Assembly (NCBI GenBank): GCA_035525785.1
Contig: DATLDQ010000127.1
Span: 62,001-126,000 of the forward strand
Reading direction: 5' to 3'
DNA length: 64,000 nt
Source: CADEED01 sp035525785
GTDB taxonomy: Bacteria > Pseudomonadota > Gammaproteobacteria > Steroidobacterales > Steroidobacteraceae
Shown here: positions 50,424-58,536 of the stretch, piece by piece
Layout of the letters: each line of letters starts with the position of its first letter
Numbering within the stretch: position 1 is the stretch's first letter
Program-made: the position numbers and the translations under genes
The notes under the pieces: generated by a model
What the model was told of the DNA's origin: nothing
Database searches by the model: none
The model's input: the letters and a program-made list of their open reading frames with translations, nothing else

Positions 50424-50912
50424 TTAGCCTCCCAGGCGGGAAGCGGCAAGAGGTTCGCTGCGAACGTGACCCATCGCGGGACGGAACCGCAGTACCTGCA
50501 CGTAGTCCACGTGTGTATCGCAGGAAATCAGTTTCACGTTGGTATCGGCGAGGAATGCGGAAAGGAAGCCCTGAACGCCGTCGAAGCGTTCGCGCGCGCC
50601 CGGGGAATCCTGCACCTGGCCCACCACTTTCGCCTGCCAGTGCTGCGCGCGCGGCTCGCTCTTGCGAAGCTCTGCGAAGCAGCGGTCGAGCAGCAGCAGG
50701 TCGGTGGACAACGTGGTGTCAGTGAGCTCCGGGTCCTGCACGCGCCCTGGCGGGCCCAAACGCAGGTGGATGAGCGCGCCTGATTCGAGCACCGCGTCGT
50801 ACAGGCATAACGCGAAGGTCGAGTTCAGCTCCGCGACCAGAACGACATCCTGGCTGACGACATCGAAGTGATCGGGTTCGACCCGGATTTCGGGGATGGG
50901 GGCTTCTGACAC
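50424..50912 (-). CDS. CheD-like protein lacking the catalytic cysteine
   Basis: A 162-aa protein when read from GTG 50912 (AGGT upstream); longer frames to 51077 are possible. DVVLVAELNSTFALCLYDAV followed by LESGALIHLRLG aligns with the CheD deamidase core. In that alignment Thr32 takes the place of catalytic Cys27 and Val26 that of Thr21, while His49 keeps His44, with the 17-residue Cys-His spacing preserved. The C-terminus VKLISCDTHVDYVQVLRFRP is also CheD-like but diverged. It is predicted not to deamidate chemoreceptors. No other chemotaxis gene is nearby. The relationship is my reading of a short, diverged pattern. Confidence 0.55.
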   Translation of the reverse strand: MSEAPIPEIRVEPDHFDVVSQDVVLVAELNSTFALCLYDAVLESGALIHLRLGPPGRVQDPELTDTTLSTDLLLLDRCFAELRKSEPRAQHWQAKVVGQVQDSPGARERFDGVQGFLSAFLADTNVKLISCDTHVDYVQVLRFRPAMGHVRSEPLAASRLGG

Positions 50913-51103
50913 GGTGACCTGTAGCTTACTTGTGTCCAGACCGGCCCGCTTCCGGTTGGCGGGCTGGTGGGTGGGCTCCCCCGGAGCACGCATCTTCTCA
51001 AATCGACCCCTGGCGTATCCATGTCGCATGGCAGCTACGTGCGGTTTCGGCGACCCGCGGCGTATCATGCGCCGCACCGGGTGGGGCTTGGTTAGGGGGA
51101 ACG

Positions 51104-52081
51104 ATGGACTTCGGAATGTTCTGGGTGATCGTCGTCGTAGTCGGCATCGTCATCATCGGCATCAAGACGCTGGTGCTCGTCCCTCAGGGTTTCGAATACA
51201 CGCGGGAACGGCTCGGCAAATTCGCCGAGACCATGCCGCCGGGCCCCCACTGGCTCATCCCATTCCTCGACTCCGTGGGCCATCGGATCAACATGATGGA
51301 GCAGGTGCTCGACGTCCCGCGCCAGGAAGTGATCACCAAGGACAATGCCATGGTGGCCATCGACGCCGTGGTGTTCTACCAGGTGCTGGATGCCCCCAAG
51401 GCCGCGTACGAAGTGGCGAACCTGCGCCTGGCCATGGTCAACCTGACCATGACCAACATCCGCACCGTGGTCGGCTCCATGGATCTCGACGAAACGCTTT
51501 CCAAGCGCGACGAGATCAACCATCGGCTGCTGAAGGTGGTCGACGATGCCACCACGCCCTGGGGCGTGAAGTGCACGCGTATCGAGATCAAGGACATCAC
51601 GCCGCCCGCCAACCTCATCGAAGCCATGGGCCGCCAGATGAAGGCCGAGCGCGAGAAGCGCGCGAACATCCTCGAGGCTGAGGGCTTCCGCCAGGCGGCC
51701 ATCCTCAAGGCCGAAGGCGAAAAGCAGTCGGTCGTACTGGCCGCCGAAGCCAACAAGGAAGCCGCCTTCCGCGAGGCCGAGGCGCGCGAGCGCCTGGCGC
51801 AGGCCGAAGCGCGCGCCACCGCCATGGTGTCGCAGGCCATCGCCGCCGGTGACGTGCAGGCGATCAACTACTTCGTGGCGCAGAAATACATCGAGGCGCT
51901 CAAGGAGTTCGCGGGCTCGCCGAACCAGAAGGTGTTCATGATGCCGGTGGAGTCCGCCGGTTTGTTAGGCGCGCTCGGTGGCATAGTCGAGCTCGCCAAG
52001 GACGCCATGGCCAAGCAGCCGAGCAGCCCGCTGGCACCGCCGCCCGCGCCGCGCCGTCCTTCGCAGGCGGGGCAGTCATGA
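51104..52081 (+). CDS. SPFH/stomatin-family membrane protein
   Basis: A 325-aa membrane-associated protein. ATG 51104 begins with one hydrophobic helix, FWVIVVVVGIVIIGIKTLVL, then the SPFH domain: VPQGFEYTRERLGKFAETMP, QVLDVPRQEVITKDNAMVAI, DAVVFYQVLDAPKAAYEVAN and TLSKRDEINHRLLKVVDDAT. A long Ala/Glu-rich coiled coil (about residues 180-260) follows, with a Pro-rich tail. It is QmcA-like. It overlaps the NfeD gene by 4 bases; SPFH-NfeD pairs are linked to membrane microdomains and protease control. Confidence 0.93.
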   Translation: MDFGMFWVIVVVVGIVIIGIKTLVLVPQGFEYTRERLGKFAETMPPGPHWLIPFLDSVGHRINMMEQVLDVPRQEVITKDNAMVAIDAVVFYQVLDAPKAAYEVANLRLAMVNLTMTNIRTVVGSMDLDETLSKRDEINHRLLKVVDDATTPWGVKCTRIEIKDITPPANLIEAMGRQMKAEREKRANILEAEGFRQAAILKAEGEKQSVVLAAEANKEAAFREAEARERLAQAEARATAMVSQAIAAGDVQAINYFVAQKYIEALKEFAGSPNQKVFMMPVESAGLLGALGGIVELAKDAMAKQPSSPLAPPPAPRRPSQAGQS

Positions 52082-52518
52082 TCGACCTCACCGAGCTCAA
52101 GTGGTGGCACTGGATGGTGTTCGCGGTGGCGCTGGCCGCGCTCGAGACCTTCCTCCCCGGGGCCGTGGCCATCTGGTTCGCGTGCGCCGCCGCGGTCATC
52201 GGCCTGCTGCTGGTGGTTTTCCCCATCCCGTGGCAGCTGCAGCTCATCGCCTTCGCCGTGCTCGGCATCGTTGCGATGCTGACCTACCTCAATTATCGAA
52301 AGAAGCACCCCGAAAAGGACGAGCAACCGATGCTCAACCAGCGTGGCGTGCAGTACATTGGCAGCGAATTCGTCCTGGTCGAGCCCATCGAACAGGGTTC
52401 CGGCAAGGCGAAGGTCGGCGACGGCGTGTGGAAGGTATCGGGTCCCGAGCTGCCGGCGGGCGCGCGAGTGCGCGTCACCGGAGTCAACGGCGCGATACTC
52501 ACGGTGGTCTCCGCCTGA
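52078..52518 (+). CDS. NfeD-family membrane protein
   Basis: A 146-aa protein of the short NfeD type. Two to three N-terminal helices (WHWMVFAVALAALETFLPGA, VAIWFACAAAVIGLLLVVFP, QLQLIAFAVLGIVAMLTYL) are followed by an OB-fold domain: GVQYIGSEFVLVEPIEQGSG, GDGVWKVSGPELPAGARVRV, GVNGAILTVVSA. Start overlaps the SPFH stop as ATGA. It is the expected partner of the SPFH protein. Confidence 0.93.
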   Translation: MIDLTELKWWHWMVFAVALAALETFLPGAVAIWFACAAAVIGLLLVVFPIPWQLQLIAFAVLGIVAMLTYLNYRKKHPEKDEQPMLNQRGVQYIGSEFVLVEPIEQGSGKAKVGDGVWKVSGPELPAGARVRVTGVNGAILTVVSA

Positions 52519-52569
52519 CGATTGCGTTCCTGTAGCTAGACGGCCACGGAAGGGCCGCCGGAGGTCTCC

Positions 52570-52998
52570 ATGCTTTCCGTGCAACAGTTGCTGGACCAGA
52601 AGGTCAAGGGCATTCATTCCATCGGCCCCGAAGAGCCGGTGCTCGCTGCCATCCGCAAGATGGCCGAACACCACATCGGCGCGCTGCTGGTGATGACGGG
52701 CGACCGGCTGGTGGGCATCGTTTCCGAGCGCGACTATGCGCGCAAGGTGGTGCTGCTCGGCCGCTCCTCCACCGAAACCCCGGTGGAAGCCATCATGACC
52801 GCCAAGGTCATCACGGTGAATCCACGACAGGATGCGCACGACTGCATGCGGCTCATGACCGACAGGCGCATCCGGCATCTGCCCGTGGTGACTGGGGAAC
52901 GCGTGGTCGGTGTGCTCAGCATCGGCGATCTCGTAAGAGCAGTGCTGGCCGAGCAGGAACGCACGATTGCCGATCTCGAGACCTATATCCACGGTTGA
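52570..52998 (+). CDS. CBS-domain protein
   Basis: A 142-aa protein made of two CBS motifs (about residues 7-65 and 75-132): VLAAIRKMAEHHIGALLVMT, GIVSERDYARKVVLLGRSST, then IMTAKVITVNPRQDAHDCMR and HLPVVTGERVVGVLSIGDLV. ATG 52570 follows GGAGGTCTCC. Paired CBS domains bind adenosyl compounds and act as energy or redox sensors. No attached enzyme domain. It follows nfeD by about 50 bases. Confidence 0.93.
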   Translation: MLSVQQLLDQKVKGIHSIGPEEPVLAAIRKMAEHHIGALLVMTGDRLVGIVSERDYARKVVLLGRSSTETPVEAIMTAKVITVNPRQDAHDCMRLMTDRRIRHLPVVTGERVVGVLSIGDLVRAVLAEQERTIADLETYIHG

Positions 52999-53071
52999 AC
53001 TTCGACCCGCCTGATTCCGACGGCCATGTCGGTACCGGCTGGCGGAATCGCGGGCCGCAACGAAGCAGTCA

Positions 53072-53086
53072 GCGGGCGCCGCCCGC
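53072..53086 (+). terminator. short GC-rich hairpin after the CBS gene
   Basis: GCGGGC (53072-53077), GCC, GCCCGC (53081-53086), a 6-bp perfect stem between the CBS stop (52998) and the MscS start (53101). No T run. Confidence 0.3.
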
Positions 53087-53100
53087 GCTAACGTGAGCCC

Positions 53101-54216
53101 ATGTTCGATTTCGACCATTGGCGCGACTGGCCCATCTCCCACAATTCGACCACCGACTTCCTGATCGCGGGCGGGATCTTCGCGGCCGTGCTCACGGTGT
53201 TGCTGATCCTGCGCCCGCTCGTGCGCAAGTACGCCGAGAAGATGCACAAGACCGAACGGCGCGAGCTGCTCGAGATTCCCATGCAGGTGCTGAGCCGCAC
53301 CACCGTTCCCTTCCTGGTCGCGGTGTCGTCGTACTTCGCGCTTCGTTCGCTGGACACCGGCGAGGGGCTCACGACGATCATCAACTCGGTCATCACCATC
53401 GTCGCCTTCGTGCAATTCGGTTTGTGGGCCGCGGCGGCGGTGCATGCCTGGATCGAACGGAGGCGCACCAGCGCGGAAGACCGCGCGGTGGTGGGCTCGC
53501 TCAGCATCATCAGCTTCATTGCGGGGGTCGTGATCTGGGCACTCGTGCTGCTGGCCACTCTCGACAACCTCGGCGTGAACATCACGGCGCTGGTCGCGGG
53601 CCTCGGCATCGGCGGCGTCGCCGTGGCGCTGGCGCTGCAGAACGTGCTCGGCGATCTCTTCGCTTCACTGTCTATCGCGCTGGACCGGCCCTTCGTCGTC
53701 GGCGACTTCCTTGCGCTCGACGCCTTCCTCGGCTCCGTGGAATACATCGGCATCAAGACCACGCGGCTGCGCAGCCTGGACGGCGAGCAGATCATCCTTT
53801 CGAACAGCGACATCCTGAGAAGTCGCGTACGCAATTACGGCCGCATGGTAGAGCGCCGCGTGCAGTTCGCGACACGCGCGAGTTACACCACGCCGGTGGA
53901 GACCATCGAGCGGATCCCGCCCATCATCCGTGAAGCGATCGAAGCGCAGAAGCAGACACGCTTCGACCGTTCGCACTTCCTCAAGCACGGCGAGTCGGCG
54001 CTGGAATTCGAGACCGTGTACTACGTGCTGACCGCCGACTACAACCAGTTCATGGACATCCAGCAGGCTATCAACCTGCGCGTCCACCGGAAGTTCCAGG
54101 AGCTCGGCGTTGACTTCGCGATACCGACCCAGAGGCTGGTGTTCGCGCAACGCCAGTCCGCGGAGCGCGAGGAGGACGGCGATATCCGGGAAAGATCGCG
54201 CCGCGCGGCGAACTAG
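53101..54216 (+). CDS. mechanosensitive ion channel (MscS family)
   Basis: A 371-aa inner-membrane channel that releases solutes on osmotic downshock. Five hydrophobic segments lie in residues 15-190 (FLIAGGIFAAVLTVLLILRP, ITIVAFVQFGLWAAAAVHAW, SLSIISFIAGVVIWALVLLA and more). The pore-lining helix is ITALVAGLGIGGVAVALALQ followed by NVLGDLFASLSIALDRPFVV GDFLAL. The soluble C-terminal cage has GIKTTRLRSLDGEQIILSNS and RVQFATRASYTTPVETIERI. ATG 53101. Adjacent to the Trk potassium genes, which fits osmotic and K+ control. Confidence 0.92.
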   Translation: MFDFDHWRDWPISHNSTTDFLIAGGIFAAVLTVLLILRPLVRKYAEKMHKTERRELLEIPMQVLSRTTVPFLVAVSSYFALRSLDTGEGLTTIINSVITIVAFVQFGLWAAAAVHAWIERRRTSAEDRAVVGSLSIISFIAGVVIWALVLLATLDNLGVNITALVAGLGIGGVAVALALQNVLGDLFASLSIALDRPFVVGDFLALDAFLGSVEYIGIKTTRLRSLDGEQIILSNSDILRSRVRNYGRMVERRVQFATRASYTTPVETIERIPPIIREAIEAQKQTRFDRSHFLKHGESALEFETVYYVLTADYNQFMDIQQAINLRVHRKFQELGVDFAIPTQRLVFAQRQSAEREEDGDIRERSRRAAN

Positions 54217-54253
54217 CTGACCGCGCGCGGCCGGCCCGGCGTCGGAGGTCGCA

Positions 54254-55702
54254 TCACTTGCGCCAGAACCCGGCCGTGAAGAGCACCAGCACGCTGAAGA
54301 TCTCCAGGCGCCCGATGAGCATCGCGAACGTGCAGATCCAGGTCTGCGCATCGCTGAGCGACTGGAACGTGGTCGAAGGGCCGACCGCGCCAAGACCCGG
54401 GCCCACGTTGTTCACCGAGCCCACCGCGGCCGAGAACGACGACACGAGATCGAGGCCCGTGGCCAGCAGCGCGAACGTGAGTATCAGGATCGTGCCGAAA
54501 TACAGGAAGATGAACGCGAGTACCGAGTAGGCGACGCGATCCGGGATAGACTGCCCGCCGATGCGGATCGGTATCACGGCGCTCGGATGCACCAGCAACT
54601 TGAGCTCGCGCCGTGCCTGCCGCACCAGCAGCAACGTACGAAACATCTTGATGCCGCCGCCCGTCGACCCGGTGCTGCAGGTGATGCAGCTCAGGAAGAT
54701 GAGCCACACCGGCAGGAACGCCGGCCATTTCTCGTAGTCCTCGGTGACGAAGCCCGTCGTCGTCGCGATCGAGACCACGTTGAAAACCGAATGCCGCAGG
54801 CCCTCGATGGTCGTGGCGTAGGTACCGTCGATGACCAGCAGCGCGCTCACCAGCACCACGGACGCGCCGAGCAGGATCAAGACCGCCTTGGCTTCCGAAT
54901 CCGTCTTGTAAGGCTTGAACGACAGGCTGCGGAACGCCAGGAAGTGCCGCGAGAAGTTGAGCGCGGCCACCAGCATGATGATGATGAGCACGACTTCGAC
55001 GCCGAACGACTCGTAGTAGCCCACGCTCACGTCGTGCGTGGAAAAGCCACCTAGTGAGATCGCGGACATACAGTGGCAGATCGCGTCGAACCAGCTCATG
55101 CCGGCGACGCGCAGCGCGATGATGCCCATCACTGTGAGCGCCAGATACGTGAACCACAGCGCCTTCGCCGTCTCGGTGATGCGCGGCGTGAGCTTCTCGT
55201 CCTTCACCGGGCCCGGCGACTCGGCCTTGTAGAGCTGCATGCCACCGACACCCAGCAGCGGCAGCACGGCGACCACCAGGACGATGATGCCGATGCCACC
55301 CACCCAATGCAGGATGTTGCGCCAGAGGTTGATCGACTGCGGCAGGTCGTCGAGATGGCTCAACACCGTCGAACCGGTGGTCGTGAGGCCCGACATGGCC
55401 TCGAAGTACGCATCGGTGAACGAGAGATCCGGCAGCGCGATCATCAGAGGGATCGTGGCCGAGCCCGACATCAATACCCACGACAACGTCACCAGCAGGA
55501 ATCCGTCGCGCGGCTTGAGCTCGCGCCGGAAACTACGCGTGATAGCCGCGAGCAGCAGCCCGGCGACCGCGTTGATGCCGCCCGCGATCACGAAGTCCAT
55601 GACCGCGCCGTCCTGCACGGCCAGCGACCAGCCGATGGGCAACAGATAGATGAGCCCGAAGAAGGCCATCATGAGCCCGAGCAGGTGGACGACGGCCAGC
55701 AT
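54254..55702 (-). CDS. trkH: potassium uptake protein TrkH
   Basis: A 482-aa inner-membrane K+ channel subunit. ATG 55702 opens MLAVVHLLGLMMAFFGLIYL. It shows repeated membrane-pore-membrane segments with selectivity loops: YFEAMSGLTTTGSTVLSHLD, CHCMSAISLGGFSTHDVSVG, SVFNVVSIATTTGFVTEDYE and VGSVNNVGPGLGAVGPSTTF. The Gly in each pore loop is kept. It lies 9 bases after trkA on the same strand, so the regulatory subunit and channel are cotranscribed. Confidence 0.96.
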   Translation of the reverse strand: MLAVVHLLGLMMAFFGLIYLLPIGWSLAVQDGAVMDFVIAGGINAVAGLLLAAITRSFRRELKPRDGFLLVTLSWVLMSGSATIPLMIALPDLSFTDAYFEAMSGLTTTGSTVLSHLDDLPQSINLWRNILHWVGGIGIIVLVVAVLPLLGVGGMQLYKAESPGPVKDEKLTPRITETAKALWFTYLALTVMGIIALRVAGMSWFDAICHCMSAISLGGFSTHDVSVGYYESFGVEVVLIIIMLVAALNFSRHFLAFRSLSFKPYKTDSEAKAVLILLGASVVLVSALLVIDGTYATTIEGLRHSVFNVVSIATTTGFVTEDYEKWPAFLPVWLIFLSCITCSTGSTGGGIKMFRTLLLVRQARRELKLLVHPSAVIPIRIGGQSIPDRVAYSVLAFIFLYFGTILILTFALLATGLDLVSSFSAAVGSVNNVGPGLGAVGPSTTFQSLSDAQTWICTFAMLIGRLEIFSVLVLFTAGFWRK

Positions 55703-55711
55703 CTTGGGCAG

Positions 55712-57085
55712 CTATCTCCCGCCGGGTGACGAGAACAGACGCTCCACCTGCTCGACGTGCCGCCGGTCGGACAGGAACACGATGACGTGATCGTCGTTGA
55801 CGATCTCCGTGTCGTGATGCGCGATGAACACCTGGTCGCCGCGCACCACGGCGCCGATGATGGCGCCCTCGGGCAGCGAGATGTCGCCGACCTTGCGGCC
55901 GATCACGCGCGAGGTCTTTTCCGTGCCGTGCACCACGGCCTCGAGCGCCTCGGCGGCGCCTCGGCGCAGGCTGTGCACGCGCACCACGTCGCCACGGCGT
56001 ACGTGCGCCAGCAACGAACCGATGGTGATGGTTTGCGGCGAAATCGCGATGTCGATGTTGCCGCTTTCCATGAGATCGGCGTACGACGGCTTGTTGATCA
56101 GCGCCATCACCTTGCGGGCGCCGAGCCGCTTGGCGAGCATGGCCGAGAGGATATTGGCTTCTTCCGAATTCGTGAGAGCGCAGAACACATCGCAGCTGTC
56201 GATGTTCTCCTCGATAAGCAGTTCTTCGTCGGCCGCGTCGCCGTTGAGCACGATGGTGTTGAGCAACAGCTCGGAGATGCGGCGCGCGCGGCGCGGGTCC
56301 CGCTCGATGAGCTTCACCTGGTTCTCATTCTCGAGCCGGCGCGCGAGCGCGAAGCCGATGTTGCCGCCGCCGGCGATCACGACGCGCTTCGCGGGCGCCT
56401 CGACCTTGCGGATCTCGCCCATGAACTTGCGGATGTCGTCGCGCGCCGCCAGGAAGAACACTTCATCGTTCTCCTGTATCTCGGACTCGCCCTCGGGAAT
56501 GATGCTGCGCCCGTCGCGATAGATGGCGACCACGCGCGCTTCGGTGTTCGGGTGATGCTCCTTGAGCGCCTTCAGCTTCTGCGATACGAGCAGGCCGCCC
56601 TTGCGCGCGCGGATGCCGACCAGCCGCACGCGGCCATCGGCGAAATCCAGCACCTGAAGGGCGCCCGGAAACTTGATGAGTTGCGCGATGTATTCGGTGA
56701 CCAGCTGTTCCGGGCTGATCCACACGTCGACCGACAGCGCTTCGTCCGAGAACAGCTTGGGGTGGCGCGTGTACTCGGAGGAGCGGATACGCGCGATCTT
56801 CGTGCGGGTGCGATACAGCGTGTACGCGATCTCGCAAGCCATCATGTTCACTTCGTCACTGGAAGTGAGCGCGACGACAATATCGGCGGCGGCGGCGCCG
56901 GCGGCTTCGAGCACGGATGGATAGGCGGCGTTGCCGGCGACGGTGCGGATGTCGAGGCGGTCCTGCAGGTCGCGCAGCACCTCTTCATTGGTGTCGACCA
57001 CCGTGACCTCGTTGGCTTCCTCGCGGGACAGGTGGTATGCCGCGGTGCGCCCAACCTGTCCGGCGCCGAGAATCACGATCTTCAT
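55712..57085 (-). CDS. trkA: Trk system potassium transporter subunit TrkA
   Basis: A 457-aa NAD-binding regulator of Trk. ATG 57085 begins MKIVILGAGQVGRTAAYHLS, the first RCK Rossmann motif, with EVTVVDTNEEVLRDLQDRLD. The protein is two tandem RCK units: RCK-N (1-130), RCK-C (about 143-223, ARKGGLLVSQKLKALK), then a second RCK-N with RVVIAGGGNIGFALARRLEN and a final RCK-C (IGRKVGDISLPEGAIIGAVV). Full length is normal. The frame extends upstream to 57160 without support. Followed by trkH. Confidence 0.96.
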   Translation of the reverse strand: MKIVILGAGQVGRTAAYHLSREEANEVTVVDTNEEVLRDLQDRLDIRTVAGNAAYPSVLEAAGAAAADIVVALTSSDEVNMMACEIAYTLYRTRTKIARIRSSEYTRHPKLFSDEALSVDVWISPEQLVTEYIAQLIKFPGALQVLDFADGRVRLVGIRARKGGLLVSQKLKALKEHHPNTEARVVAIYRDGRSIIPEGESEIQENDEVFFLAARDDIRKFMGEIRKVEAPAKRVVIAGGGNIGFALARRLENENQVKLIERDPRRARRISELLLNTIVLNGDAADEELLIEENIDSCDVFCALTNSEEANILSAMLAKRLGARKVMALINKPSYADLMESGNIDIAISPQTITIGSLLAHVRRGDVVRVHSLRRGAAEALEAVVHGTEKTSRVIGRKVGDISLPEGAIIGAVVRGDQVFIAHHDTEIVNDDHVIVFLSDRRHVEQVERLFSSPGGR

Positions 57086-57232
57086 GGGGGCGGTATTGTA
57101 GCCGCGCGGCTGGCGCGGGGCGGGTCCATCGGCGGGGTGCCGTGGCGAGGCCCATTGCAAGGATTGGTGGAACCCACCGAAGCCGACGCCGGTCGCATCC
57201 TCTGGAGTCGGCTGGGCTTTCGGGAGAACGAC

Positions 57233-57664
57233 ATGACGCGCGGCATCCTCATGAATGGCGCTCGGGCTGTTGGCGCGCTGATCGGCACTTCATTCATCGC
57301 GGCTGGTGTTCAGGCGGTCGAGCCCGTGGGGGCACCCAAGGCGCCGGCGAAAGCGCTCGCCGCGCCCGCCAAACCGCTCGACCTGCGTATCGGCGACATC
57401 CGCAAGTACATGACGCCGGAGGAATTCCAAGCGCTTTCCATGCAGCCCGACGAATCGAACACCGTGGTGGTGCAGGCCGACGCGCCGCTGCTGCCCATGA
57501 AGTCGGATCTCGACGTGCCGGGCGGCATCATCGCGCCATTCTGGGCGCTGGCGCACCCCACGCAGGCCTGGCGGCTGCTGCTGCCCGACGCTCGCGTCAA
57601 CATCCAGAAAATCCCGCCACCCGAGACCAAGATTCCCCCGCCGGTGTTTCGCTGGGGACCGTGA
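57233..57664 (+). CDS. exported protein of unknown function
   Basis: A 143-aa protein. ATG 57233 is preceded by GGGAGAACG and begins MTRGILMNGARAVGALIGTS, with the rest of a probable signal peptide (FIAAGVQA). The mature part is Pro/Ala-rich, then DLRIGDIRKYMTPEEFQALS, VVVQADAPLLPMKSDLDVPG, IIAPFWALAHPTQAWRLLLP and a Pro-rich tail. I do not recognise a family. It converges with pyrF, 14 bases apart. Confidence 0.72.
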   Translation: MTRGILMNGARAVGALIGTSFIAAGVQAVEPVGAPKAPAKALAAPAKPLDLRIGDIRKYMTPEEFQALSMQPDESNTVVVQADAPLLPMKSDLDVPGGIIAPFWALAHPTQAWRLLLPDARVNIQKIPPPETKIPPPVFRWGP

Positions 57665-57678
57665 ACCACCCCGGCTAC

Positions 57679-58536
57679 CTACCGGGTGTTCTTGATGTCG
57701 TGCATCTGACGGTGCGAGTTGATCGAGTCGCGCAGATCCTGCGCGGCCTTGCGCGAAGCCTCGGCAAAATCGCCGCCGCTGCTGGCGTAGAGGATGGCGC
57801 GCGACGAACTGATCACGAGCCCGGTGCCGGCCGCGGTCTTGCCCGCGGCCATCACCTTGGCCACGTCGCCCCCCTGCGCGCCGACGCCGGGCACGAGGAA
57901 CGGCAGGTCGTCGCCGACGCGCTTGCGGATATCCGCGAGCTCTTCGGGGTAGGTAGCTCCCACCACCAGCATGCAGTTGCCGGCCGAATTCCAGTCCCGC
58001 GCCACCATCTCCGCCACGTGCTGGAACAGCGTCTTGCCAGGCCCGACGTGCAGGTCCTGCAGATCGCGCGCACCCGGGTTCGATGTGCGGCAGAGAACGA
58101 TCACGCCCTTGCTGGCGTGCTTGAGGAATGGCTCCACCGAATCGCGCCCGAGATACGGATTCACGGTCACCGCGTCCGCGCCATAGCGGTCGAAGGCTTC
58201 CTGCGCGTACTGCTCGGCCGTGCTGCCGATGTCGCCGCGCTTCGAATCGAGGATCACGATCGCCTTGGGCGCGGTGGTCTTGATGTAGTCGATGGTGTGC
58301 TCTAGCTGCGCCTCGGCGCCGTGTGCGGCGTAGTGCGCGAACTGCGGCTTGTATGCACAGACGAGATCGCGCGTGGCGTCGACGATGGCCTTGTTGAACT
58401 CGAAGATGCCGCCCGGCGCATCACGAAACCGGTCCGGAAATTTCTTCGGCTCGGGATCGAGCCCCACGCAAACCAGCGAGTTCGTCGCCTGCCACGCGGC
58501 TTTCAACCTCGATGTGAAATTCTGCGCAGTGCTCAT
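57679..58536 (-). CDS. pyrF: orotidine-5'-phosphate decarboxylase (type 2)
   Basis: A 285-aa enzyme of pyrimidine synthesis, turning OMP into UMP. Type 2 features: SLVCVGLDPEPKKFP near the N-terminus, FNKAIVDATRDLVCAYKPQF, and the catalytic Lys-Asp array in VILDSKRGDIGSTAEQYAQE. Phosphate loops include VLCRTSNPGARDLQDLHVGP and PFLVPGVGAQGGDVAKVMAA. Length is the longer type 2 form, rather than the roughly 230-aa form of enteric bacteria. ATG 58536 overlaps the uvrD stop by 4 bases (ATGA). Confidence 0.95.
   Translation of the reverse strand: MSTAQNFTSRLKAAWQATNSLVCVGLDPEPKKFPDRFRDAPGGIFEFNKAIVDATRDLVCAYKPQFAHYAAHGAEAQLEHTIDYIKTTAPKAIVILDSKRGDIGSTAEQYAQEAFDRYGADAVTVNPYLGRDSVEPFLKHASKGVIVLCRTSNPGARDLQDLHVGPGKTLFQHVAEMVARDWNSAGNCMLVVGATYPEELADIRKRVGDDLPFLVPGVGAQGGDVAKVMAAGKTAAGTGLVISSSRAILYASSGGDFAEASRKAAQDLRDSINSHRQMHDIKNTR

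Noticed and set aside
55757..57232. Long plus-strand frame opposite trkA running into the gene at 57233
   Set aside because: Only the part from ATG 57233 has a ribosome-binding site and signal peptide; the rest is antisense to trkA.
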